Below are positions 25,776 through 33,399 of a DNA stretch of 52,225 bases, one piece after another (the stretch's first letter is position 1; each line of letters begins with the position of its first letter). Source of the stretch: JBDRNO01 sp043811005 (GTDB taxonomy: Bacteria > Bacteroidota > Bacteroidia > NORP154); contig JBDRNO010000022.1 in assembly GCA_043811005.1 (NCBI GenBank), forward strand, positions 1 to 52,225, given 5' to 3'. Both the position numbers and the translations under genes were made by a program. The notes beneath the pieces are model-generated. The model was not told the DNA's origin. It searched no databases and was given only the letters and a program-made list of their open reading frames with translations.

Positions 25776-26348
25776 ATGAAAAATACTTTACTTCTAAAAT
25801 TCGCAATTATTGGATGTTTATCCATTTTGATAAATGATGTATTTGCACAGTGCAAAAGCTATACATCCCCCAACTTCAAAAGACCCTTCTATGAGGTTGA
25901 AACTGATTGTGCAAAAGAGCATTCAGAATCGTCATATTTATCTGATGGGCAAAACTACCGCGCACAGTTAAAAGGCGATGAAACTTCTGAATTCTACGTT
26001 ACTTTTTTCGCTGGGAACAAATACAGGATTGCTGCTTGTACTGATATAAAAGGAGGCGCTATAATATACACAGTTAGAGATAAAAAAAACAATATACTTT
26101 TCAGCAATAAAGATCACGAAAATGCATCATTCTGGGATCTTGACTTTTCCAATACTGTTGAATGCAGAATAACAATTCAGCTCACCCCTGAGACACAGGA
26201 GATTGCCATAAAAGAATTAGGTCAGCCATCCACCATAGATGAGGAAAAAGAGGAGGGAACAGCAGAAACTGATACAACAAAAAAAGCAGAAAAAACTGTC
26301 CCTAATTTACCTGTCTGCGCTGTTCTTATAATTGGGTATAAACAGTAA
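25776..26348 (+). CDS. Unrecognised secreted protein co-transcribed with the lipoprotein
   Basis: This 190-aa protein starts with a signal peptide (cleavage probably after VFA, before QCKSY). The mature part has a beta-rich domain, residues about 35-140, with FYVTFFAGNKYRIAACTDIK and VECRITIQL resembling a small jelly-roll or pre-peptidase-like fold. An acidic, Thr/Glu-rich linker (EEKEEGTAETDTTKKAEK) and a short end PVCAVLIIGYKQ follow. The 3-bp spacing from the preceding gene suggests a shared transcript. The function is unknown. Confidence 0.65.
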   Translation: MKNTLLLKFAIIGCLSILINDVFAQCKSYTSPNFKRPFYEVETDCAKEHSESSYLSDGQNYRAQLKGDETSEFYVTFFAGNKYRIAACTDIKGGAIIYTVRDKKNNILFSNKDHENASFWDLDFSNTVECRITIQLTPETQEIAIKELGQPSTIDEEKEEGTAETDTTKKAEKTVPNLPVCAVLIIGYKQ

Positions 26349-26472
26349 CCCTGAAAAATCCTTAAGCTCATAAAAATCAAAACTTACCAATCCCGATACA
26401 TATCGGGATCGATAATTTGTTAGTGAAAAAAACAAATTTAGAGCGTTGAAAATTTTTCAGGGAAGTGAGGTG
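26349..26472. terminator. Possible bidirectional terminator region between convergent genes
   Basis: An 11-bp inverted repeat CCCTGAAAAAT (26349-26359) pairs with 26452-26462 and spans the gap between the convergent genes. Within it lies the palindrome TCCCGATACATATCGGGA (26391-26408). Neither has a clean T tract, so a terminator role is inferred from location. Confidence 0.35.
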
Positions 26473-27237
26473 TTAGTAGTTCTTTGTTTTGGATAATACA
26501 CCATTATCGTATGATTCTTCTCTGATCAATTTACCCGTTTCATTATAAATTAACCATTTCCCAATCTTTTGATAGTCATAAATAGCTGAAATAAAAACCA
26601 TTTTTCCTTCCTCTTTCAATATCCTGTTTTTAAAATATTCCTGGTTAAAAAAAATTTTATTTTTAGGATTAATTAGCTCTAATGAAGATTCGAGCTGTCC
26701 ATTCTCATAAAATGATTTTCTTATAATATAATAATCAAGGTTCTTATGAAATTCTTCCATGTATTCCAGCTTACCGCTTGGATAATAATCTTCCAGTTTT
26801 AAAGGATAGCCTTTATGGAATAAGACTTTTGATTTCATTGTGCCATCAGAATAATATGTTTCTTCACTGCTTCTGTAATTATCCAGAGTTCTGTAACTTC
26901 TCTCCAAATTCCCATTTGGATAATAATTTTTGTATATTTTCAATTGACCATCCATGTAATATCCTCTATGTAATAACTTTCCGTTAGGATAAAAATCTTC
27001 AACCCACCCGCTGCTGGCATATCCTTTGATGTTATGGCGAATAGAATCACCGCCTAGCCGGAAGTTTAAAGATTCATAAATTGTTATCCCATATTGGGTA
27101 TCAACAATCGAAGCATAAAAAAAGGAAGTTGAATCTGTGGCTTGTTTAGCGATTTGTGAGCTAATGTCAATATCCTGGGAATAAATATCCACAGAAAGAA
27201 AGTTGAATATTAATAATATGATTATTATGCTTCTCAT
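26473..27237 (-). CDS. MORN-repeat variant protein (YwqK-like)
   Basis: This is a secreted or periplasmic protein of about 254 aa. The open frame begins at 27270, but Met 27237 (MRSIIIILLIFNFLSVDIYSQ) gives a proper signal peptide and is preferred. The mature region has five to six repeats of the MORN_2 type (FYPNGKLLHRGYYMDGQL, YYPNGNLERSYR, YYSDGTMKSKVLF, YYPSGKLEYMEEF, FYENGQLESSLEL). Proteins with these repeats are often annotated as YwqK family antitoxins, but in Bacteroidota they are usually just secreted repeat proteins. No toxin gene is adjacent. Confidence 0.8.
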   Translation of the reverse strand: MRSIIIILLIFNFLSVDIYSQDIDISSQIAKQATDSTSFFYASIVDTQYGITIYESLNFRLGGDSIRHNIKGYASSGWVEDFYPNGKLLHRGYYMDGQLKIYKNYYPNGNLERSYRTLDNYRSSEETYYSDGTMKSKVLFHKGYPLKLEDYYPSGKLEYMEEFHKNLDYYIIRKSFYENGQLESSLELINPKNKIFFNQEYFKNRILKEEGKMVFISAIYDYQKIGKWLIYNETGKLIREESYDNGVLSKTKNY

Positions 27238-27462
27238 CCTTTTTGAGTTAAAAAAACATGCGGGTTTCACTGATTTTAATCTGTGAAATCAAAATATTAA
27301 ACTTTTCACCACAACTCAACGTTTATTTAGTGTGTTATTTTAATGAAAAGCGAAGTAAACACAGACATTTTAGAACGTTCTTTAATTTTTTGATTTTGAA
27401 AAATTGATACTACGGTTAAAAAACACGGTTATTATGTATTAGAAGCAATTGTTTTTTAATTT

Positions 27463-28443
27463 TCAATCAGGATGCTCTCTGCCTATTGGATTTCCCGTTT
27501 TCCACATCCTTTCCTCTTCTTTCATTTGTTCTTTAAGCTCTTTTGATATCTCCCTGTCTTCCAGCCGTTTTAAATCAGGTTTTCCGGCATTCACCCAGGC
27601 AGTATACCACATACTGCCCACAGCAAGTACAGAACTCCTCATCCTTCTTTCAACCATGCCGTCAAGCATTTTATTATATGATATACAATACTCTTCTGAA
27701 TATGTTTTAATTAGCATCTGCCCTCTTGTTACATGGCTGTATTTTTTATCAGTCGAATATTGGGCATTTAATTTTGCCTCAAATGACAATATCGAATCTT
27801 TTGCCGCTATGCTTGCTTCAATAGCATCCCAGGCATGATCTAACGGACTCTCAATATATTTTGCCTTGCCCACAAAATAATCATAGTTATTACTGAAAAG
27901 TTCCGGAAGGCGTGACTCCCAAAATCCGTGAATACCCCTTTGACCGGTAAGCTGCCCATTGTAATTCATGGAGCAATGAAGCGGCACATATGTTTCTGCT
28001 GCATAATGTCCCAGGTTGGCTGACAGGTATAGTATTTTGTTAAAGTCTTCATCTTTAAAGGCATTAGTCAGCTTGCCAACCTCCTTCTCAATATTCCAGG
28101 GAACTATACCATAAGCCCGCAGGGTGTCTTCGGTAAATTTCTCTACAGCATCTTTCCATCGCCTTGGCATCACTTCAAAAGGTTTTTCTCCATAATAGTC
28201 AATATCAATATAATGTTTTTCCGCCTCACCTTCTACGGAATATCTTCTTCTATCGGGAGCTACTGCATTCTCGGTGATAAATTCTATGTGTTTCTTGTAA
28301 AAACCTATCATCCCGGGAGGCAATGTAAAGACCGCCATACGGTTTATTTTCTTATGTGCAAAAAATCCCCAGGAGTATAATGCAAGATGGCTTACTAATG
28401 AAAGGAATATGATTAATATGAATGATATGATATACTTGAGCAT
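27463..28443 (-). CDS. Zinc-dependent phospholipase C / S1-P1 nuclease-like exported protein
   Basis: This 326-aa protein has a signal peptide or anchor (residues 1-25). The mature start is WGFFAHKKINRMAVFTLP, in which the N-terminal Trp and the His of GFFAHKKIN are typical zinc ligands of the PLC/P1 fold. Further metal-binding candidates are APDRRR with EKHYIDIDYY, and LGHYAAETYVPLHC followed by GIHGFWESRLPEL. These match the zinc-dependent phospholipase C family pattern in Bacteroidota. The substrate (phospholipid or nucleic acid) cannot be settled from sequence alone. It is a single gene; the downstream gene on the same strand is about 225 bp away. Confidence 0.82.
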   Translation of the reverse strand: MLKYIISFILIIFLSLVSHLALYSWGFFAHKKINRMAVFTLPPGMIGFYKKHIEFITENAVAPDRRRYSVEGEAEKHYIDIDYYGEKPFEVMPRRWKDAVEKFTEDTLRAYGIVPWNIEKEVGKLTNAFKDEDFNKILYLSANLGHYAAETYVPLHCSMNYNGQLTGQRGIHGFWESRLPELFSNNYDYFVGKAKYIESPLDHAWDAIEASIAAKDSILSFEAKLNAQYSTDKKYSHVTRGQMLIKTYSEEYCISYNKMLDGMVERRMRSSVLAVGSMWYTAWVNAGKPDLKRLEDREISKELKEQMKEEERMWKTGNPIGREHPD

Positions 28444-28733
28444 AATTTAAGTTATAATTAGTGTTAGATAGTAAAAATGCAATACTGCATCTTTTTAATG
28501 TCCTCCAGCTGGCGGATGATGTTAAATGTTAAATGGAAAATGTAACTTCTCAATATCCACAGACAAAATTAAAGAAAATAACTAATAAATATAATCTACC
28601 TGCAAGTATTGAAAAGTTACCGAAAGAACCCAATATGATAAATTTGACATTTTACATTTTTTATCATAATTTTTCCATTTTACACAAGAACTAATTAAGT
28701 ACGATAGATATACAATCAGCAATTCACAATTTT
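28444..28733. other. AT-rich gap with a degenerate REP palindrome
   Basis: It contains TCCTCCAGCTGGCGGA (28501-28516), a one-sided variant of the family B palindrome, and loose inverted copies of AAATGGAAAATGTAA-like sequence at about 28525-28545 and 28650-28685. No gene is seen. Confidence 0.5.
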
Positions 28734-29468
28734 TTATTCCTTCAATTTAATTAAACTATGACCATCCAACACCGGGATCACATTGGTTTGGTTTGGTGTT
28801 AGGCAATATATTATATCTTTATCGATGTTTAGCCGTCTTAATCTTTTACTATGCGAGGAATTTTTCAGGAAACCATACAGATCATTCCTGGCGATCAAAT
28901 ATAAATGTCTGGCTGCGATAGCGGAATCACTTAGTTGGGAAGAATCATGTTTTTTTAATAACTGTTCTACGATAGCTCCAGCCAAAAGAGTATCTTCAAG
29001 ATTAAATTTCTTTTTCCACCCGGCACATAATAGAACAATCTCCCTGGTTTGCAGGGACAGCCAATTACAAACCGCATCGAGATTCAAAAACGAAGCGATC
29101 ACAACCTTGTATGTATTTTCTGCGGCAGCAATTGCCTGAGTGCCATTTGATGTGGTTAAAACTATTGTTTTGCCCTTTACACACTCACCCATAAAGCTGA
29201 ATGGAGAATTTCCAAATTCAAATCCTTCAACGATTTCCCCACCTCTTTCTGCGCCAACGATATAACCTCTTTTTTTGTATGTTTTTGCTTCATCAACGCT
29301 CACTATGGGAATAACGCGCTCAGCTCCGTTGTGCAAAGCAGCGCAAATAGCAGAAGATGCCCTTAGCACATCAATAACAGCAACAATACTATCTTCATTA
29401 GCATAAGCAGATACCAGTTCCGGAGAAAAGCAAACATGGAGGATTAATTTGCTATATTGGGATTTCAA
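28734..29468 (-). CDS. comB: 2-phosphosulfolactate phosphatase (ComB family)
   Basis: This cytoplasmic Mg-dependent phosphatase removes phosphate from 2-phosphosulfolactate, a step known from coenzyme M synthesis. Diagnostic regions are VAVIDVLRASSAICAALHNGAERVIPI, VGAERGGEIVEGFEFGNSP, KTIVLTTSNGTQAI and VLLCAGWKKKFNLEDTLLAGAIV. At 244 aa it is full length. No comA or other coenzyme M genes are near. In Bacteroidota the homologue is usually isolated, so its true substrate may be a different sulfonate or phospho-acid. Confidence 0.9.
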   Translation of the reverse strand: MKSQYSKLILHVCFSPELVSAYANEDSIVAVIDVLRASSAICAALHNGAERVIPIVSVDEAKTYKKRGYIVGAERGGEIVEGFEFGNSPFSFMGECVKGKTIVLTTSNGTQAIAAAENTYKVVIASFLNLDAVCNWLSLQTREIVLLCAGWKKKFNLEDTLLAGAIVEQLLKKHDSSQLSDSAIAARHLYLIARNDLYGFLKNSSHSKRLRRLNIDKDIIYCLTPNQTNVIPVLDGHSLIKLKE

Positions 29469-29838
29469 TGTTTAAAAAATTTTATTATAACAATAAACTT
29501 TTTAGTAATTAATGATCTGTTACTGGTTGCTGGTTACTAGTTTCTGGGTTTTTTAAACGGTTTGCGGGCATGGGTAGTGCGAATTTAACAGCACCGTCCC
29601 ATTTCACCGCCTGTAAAGTTAATAAAAAATTCAAAACCTATTAAATATACCACCATACCAAGTATTGCATATAACCGAAGTTATCCGATGGCGGGCATTC
29701 CCCCCCCCCACCGTGTAACTATTTATTCACTATCTTCATCTGTTTTTTTACTATTTTTCCTTTTTAATATTCTCTGTTTCAACTTCGTCTCAAAAAATTG
29801 GTGCAATGGGAATATAATACCTGCTAATCCAGCGTTTA
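29469..29838. other. Intergenic region with a C10 homopolymer
   Basis: No gene is seen. It contains GTTACTGGTTGCTGGTTACT-type low complexity (about 29518-29550) and ten consecutive C residues (29700-29709), unusual in this AT-rich DNA. The tract lies 231 bp upstream of the comB start and 130 bp past the gcvT stop. Confidence 0.6.
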
Positions 29839-30933
29839 TCATTTTGTCTCATCAGCTTTATAAAAGGGTGGCTTCACCACTTTAGCCAGTATTTTTTTAT
29901 TCCTTATCTCTATAAAGACCTCTGTATCAGGAGCTGAATATGAGGACAGAATGTAACCCATTCCTATGGCTTTATTTAATGATGGAGACATAGTTCCGGA
30001 AGTAACCCTGCCAATTACTTTTCCCTGTTCATTGCTGATTTTGTAATCATGCCTGGGTATGCCCCTTTCAATCATCTCAAAGCCAACCAATTTTTTTGAA
30101 ACACCAGTGTTTTTTTGGACTAACAGCGCTTCGAAATTGATGAAGTCCTTGGTAAATCTTGTGATCCATCCCAAACCGGCTTCTATTGGTGAAGTAGTAT
30201 CGTCAATATCGTTCCCGTACAGACAGTATCCCATTTCCAAACGCAATGTATCTCTTGCACCCAAACCAATTGGTTTAATGCCGAAGTCCTTCCCCGACTC
30301 AAAAATTGCGTTCCATATATCTTCGGCATATTGGTTTTTAAAATATATTTCAAACCCGCCGGCACCGGTGTACCCGGTTGCCGATACCAGTACATTCTCA
30401 ATACCTGCAAAAACACATTTTTCAAAAGTATAATATTTCATATCACGAAGGTTTAGGTCTGTCAACTTTTGCAATGCTTCGGTTGTCTTAGGCCCCTGCA
30501 CTGCCAGAAGTGTAGTTTCATCAGAGATATTATTCATTTCAACCTTTCCGGTGTTGTGTGATGAGATCCAATCCCAGTCTTTTTCTATGTTGGAGGCATT
30601 CACTACAAGCATATATGTTATTTCATCAATCCTGTATACCAGCAGATCGTCAACGATTCCTCCTTTGTCATTTGGCAAACAGGTGTATTGAATTTTGCCA
30701 TCAACCAGTTTTGATGCGTCATTTGAGGTTACCTTCTGTATCAGATCAAGAGCTTTTTCACCTTTCAGAATAAATTCGCCCATGTGTGAAACGTCAAAAA
30801 CCCCTATGGCTTTTCTCACTGTTTCATGTTCATCATTGATCCCTGTGTATTGAACGGGCATGTTATAACCTGCAAAAGAAACCATCCTGGCTCCCAATGC
30901 AATATGTATATTTGAAAGTGCTGTGTTTTTCAT
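29839..30933 (-). CDS. gcvT: Glycine cleavage system aminomethyltransferase (T protein)
   Basis: This is the folate-dependent T protein of glycine cleavage, releasing ammonia and forming methylene-tetrahydrofolate. Recognisable elements include MVSFAGYNMPVQY, GVFDVSHMGEF, TYMLVVNASNIEKDWDWI, LLAVQGPKTTEAL, SATGYTGAGGFEIYF (folate-binding), GLGARDTLRLEMGYCLYGNDID and GRVTSGTMSPSLNKAIGMGY. At 364 aa it is complete. No gcvH or gcvP is adjacent, which is usual in Bacteroidota, where the system is dispersed. Confidence 0.96.
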   Translation of the reverse strand: MKNTALSNIHIALGARMVSFAGYNMPVQYTGINDEHETVRKAIGVFDVSHMGEFILKGEKALDLIQKVTSNDASKLVDGKIQYTCLPNDKGGIVDDLLVYRIDEITYMLVVNASNIEKDWDWISSHNTGKVEMNNISDETTLLAVQGPKTTEALQKLTDLNLRDMKYYTFEKCVFAGIENVLVSATGYTGAGGFEIYFKNQYAEDIWNAIFESGKDFGIKPIGLGARDTLRLEMGYCLYGNDIDDTTSPIEAGLGWITRFTKDFINFEALLVQKNTGVSKKLVGFEMIERGIPRHDYKISNEQGKVIGRVTSGTMSPSLNKAIGMGYILSSYSAPDTEVFIEIRNKKILAKVVKPPFYKADETK

Positions 30934-31351
30934 AATTGCAAAATAAAGAAAAATTAACCAATTGATAGTTTATTTGTAAATTCGCCCATCTCAAACAAGA
31001 ATACAACTTGGCAATATAATTATAATTAATAGATTCACTGTTCTATTGCCCCATTGTTCTATTGTTAAATTGTTCAATTGCTGAATTGCAGTGTAGCACA
31101 AAACAATTTAACAATTAAACAATTTAGCCATTATCATGTTTTACGTTTAATATAAATTTATACACCATAATTAATTTGCTACGACACCAGGTTTATTCAA
31201 AAACAAGTTTTCAATAAAGACCGCTTTCAGCGGGAAAAATCAGTTTTTACAATTTTAATACAAATCGGCAGTTGACATCAACAAAATTATCGATCCGCCA
31301 GCTGGCGGATCAATATTGAAATTTTAAGTACCTGCTAAATCATAAGATAGA
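30934..31351. repeat. Intergenic: ATTGTT inverted repeat and family B copy
   Basis: A 14-bp perfect inverted repeat (ATTGTTAAATTGTT at 31061-31074 with 31102-31115) lies in ATTGTTCTATTG-rich DNA. From about 31188 to 31333 is an inverted copy of family B: the GACCGCTTTCAGCGGG hairpin, GATAAT-type flanks, the palindrome ATCCGCCAGCTGGCGGAT (31293-31310) and GAAATTTTAAGTACC. No gene is seen. Confidence 0.7.
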
Positions 31352-33247
31352 ATGATATTTTACGATAAACATACACCCCGGTGGATAATTTTCTTCTTCG
31401 ACATATTTATATGCTTATGCTCTATTGTCCTTGCATATTTATTGAGATTTAACTTTTCAATTCCAGAAGCAGAGTTTATCACTATTCCTCATGTAATACC
31501 TTTAGTATTAATTATCAGGGCAATTAGCTTTTATTTAGCAAAAACTTATGCCGGATTAATAAGATATACAAGCACCAAGGATGCCGAACGCATATTTTTC
31601 ATCATCTCATTGGGAAGCATCTTTTTAGGGCTTACTAATGTTTTTACATATCGCTTCATAACCGGCACGTTTATTATTCCCTATTCTGTAATAATTATTG
31701 ATTATATCACTACGATCTTCATTATGACAGCTATTAGATTGCTTATCAAGACTATGTATCTTGAATATAGAAATCCTACAAAAGCCAAAAGCAATGTTAT
31801 AATTTTTGGTGCCGGAGAAGCCGGTGATATTACCAAGCGAGCATTAGACAGGGATGCCGGGACAAAGTACAAGGTTATTGCATTTGTGGATGAAGATAAG
31901 CAAAAAGCAGGAAAAAAATTAGAAGGGATCAACATTTTTCATTTAAACGAATTGGAAAACCTGCTTAAAAATAATGATATAGCGCATTTGATCATTTCAA
32001 TACAAAATCTTAGTTCTTCCAAGAAACAGGAGATAGTTGAAACCTGTTTATCTCACAACACAAGGATTCTAAATGTACCGCCTGTTCACAGGTGGATCAA
32101 TGGTGAATTGAGCTTTAAGCAAATTAAAAAGATCAAGATCGAAGACCTGCTCGAAAGGGATCCTATACAGCTTGATGAGAAACGGATTAAAAATCAATTG
32201 GCAGGGAAAAAGATATTGATAACCGGAGCAGCAGGTTCTATCGGGAGCGAATTGGTAAGACAGATCGCTAAATATAATCCTGAAAAGATGATACTTCTCG
32301 ACCAGACAGAATCTCCCCTATATGATATTGAACTGGAATTTCAGGAGATGCATAAAATCAAAGATTTCGAAGTGGTCATCGGTGATATCAGGAACAAAGA
32401 GCGAATGAAGAATTTATTTGAGACCTTTCATCCTGACCTGGTCTACCACGCAGCTGCATATAAGCATGTTCCGATGATGGAAAATAATCCATCCGAAGCT
32501 ATCCTGACCAATGTTTTGGGTACAAAAGTTATTGCCGACCTGTCTATTGAATATAAGGTACTGAAATTCGTATTTGTTTCAACAGACAAAGCCGTTAATC
32601 CAACCAATGTTATGGGCGCTTCAAAACGAATTGCCGAGATTTATACCCAGTCATTATCACAGCATTCCGGAACCACTAAATTCATTACCACCCGCTTTGG
32701 TAACGTGCTGGGGTCAAACGGGTCTGTTATCCCGCTTTTTGAAAGGCAAATTGAAAAAGGCGGACCCATAACCGTTACCCACCCTGATATCACACGTTAT
32801 TTCATGACCATACCTGAAGCCAGCCAGTTGGTGCTCGAAGCCGGAACCATGGGAAAAGGCGGTGAGATATTTATTTTTAACATGGGTAAATCACTGAAGA
32901 TAGTTGACCTGGCAAAAAAGATGGTGAAACTGTCAAGTCTCACTCTTGGCAAAGATATCCAGCTCGTTTTCACCGGCTTGCGTCCCGGGGAAAAGCTGTA
33001 TGAAGAGCTTCTGAACTCACAGGAGAATACGCTCCCTACACACCATCCTCAAATTTTGATAGCAAAAGTAAGGGAATACGATTTTGAGACTATTTCAAAA
33101 GAGATCACAGAACTTATAGACTTATTTTATACCCAAAACAATGAGAAGATCGTTATGAAGATGAAACAGATAGTTCCTGAGTTTATAAGTAAAAACTCCG
33201 TGTATGAAAGGTTGGACAGGAAAGAAAAAACGGTAAAAGTACTTTAA
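31352..33247 (+). CDS. Membrane-bound nucleotide-sugar 4,6-dehydratase (FlaA1/PglF/WbpM-like)
   Basis: This 631-aa enzyme is involved in polysaccharide or glycan sugar synthesis, probably converting UDP-HexNAc to a 4-keto-6-deoxy sugar. Four membrane helices occupy residues 1-125, followed by a first Rossmann domain (VIIFGAGEAGDITKRAL) and the catalytic SDR domain (ILITGAAGSIGSELVRQI, YHAAAYKHVPMMENNP). The catalytic centre shows VSTDKAVNP (S410/T411) and MGASK with Met421 and Lys425: the Met-for-Tyr variant known from WbpM/PglF-type inverting and retaining dehydratases. C-terminal GLRPGEKLYEELL is present. It stands alone here, without a polysaccharide cluster. Confidence 0.93.
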   Translation: MIFYDKHTPRWIIFFFDIFICLCSIVLAYLLRFNFSIPEAEFITIPHVIPLVLIIRAISFYLAKTYAGLIRYTSTKDAERIFFIISLGSIFLGLTNVFTYRFITGTFIIPYSVIIIDYITTIFIMTAIRLLIKTMYLEYRNPTKAKSNVIIFGAGEAGDITKRALDRDAGTKYKVIAFVDEDKQKAGKKLEGINIFHLNELENLLKNNDIAHLIISIQNLSSSKKQEIVETCLSHNTRILNVPPVHRWINGELSFKQIKKIKIEDLLERDPIQLDEKRIKNQLAGKKILITGAAGSIGSELVRQIAKYNPEKMILLDQTESPLYDIELEFQEMHKIKDFEVVIGDIRNKERMKNLFETFHPDLVYHAAAYKHVPMMENNPSEAILTNVLGTKVIADLSIEYKVLKFVFVSTDKAVNPTNVMGASKRIAEIYTQSLSQHSGTTKFITTRFGNVLGSNGSVIPLFERQIEKGGPITVTHPDITRYFMTIPEASQLVLEAGTMGKGGEIFIFNMGKSLKIVDLAKKMVKLSSLTLGKDIQLVFTGLRPGEKLYEELLNSQENTLPTHHPQILIAKVREYDFETISKEITELIDLFYTQNNEKIVMKMKQIVPEFISKNSVYERLDRKEKTVKVL

Positions 33248-33399
33248 AAATTTTCCTTTACTGACAGGTGTTTCCGCTACCAGTTGAAATTGCTTGCTCC
33301 TTGCTTCTGGCTTCCGGCTTCTCGCTAAATCGCGTTCAATTCTATCAATAAATTTATAGTATCGGAATTTCAATATTTATATAAATTTTGTTTTATCAT
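33248..33399. repeat. Family A left motif between convergent genes
   Basis: The 27-bp stretch 33352-33378 (ATTTATAGTATCGG then AATTTCAATATTT) is identical to 836-862. A GCTTCTGGCTTCCGGCTTCT low-complexity piece precedes it. The other arm word AAGAACATAA on the minus strand falls on the last codons and stop of the C39-domain gene. Confidence 0.6.

Noticed and set aside
26473..27237. Toxin-antitoxin system at the YwqK-like gene
   Set aside because: The name comes from a database label for MORN_2 proteins. The protein has a signal peptide and no toxin gene is adjacent.
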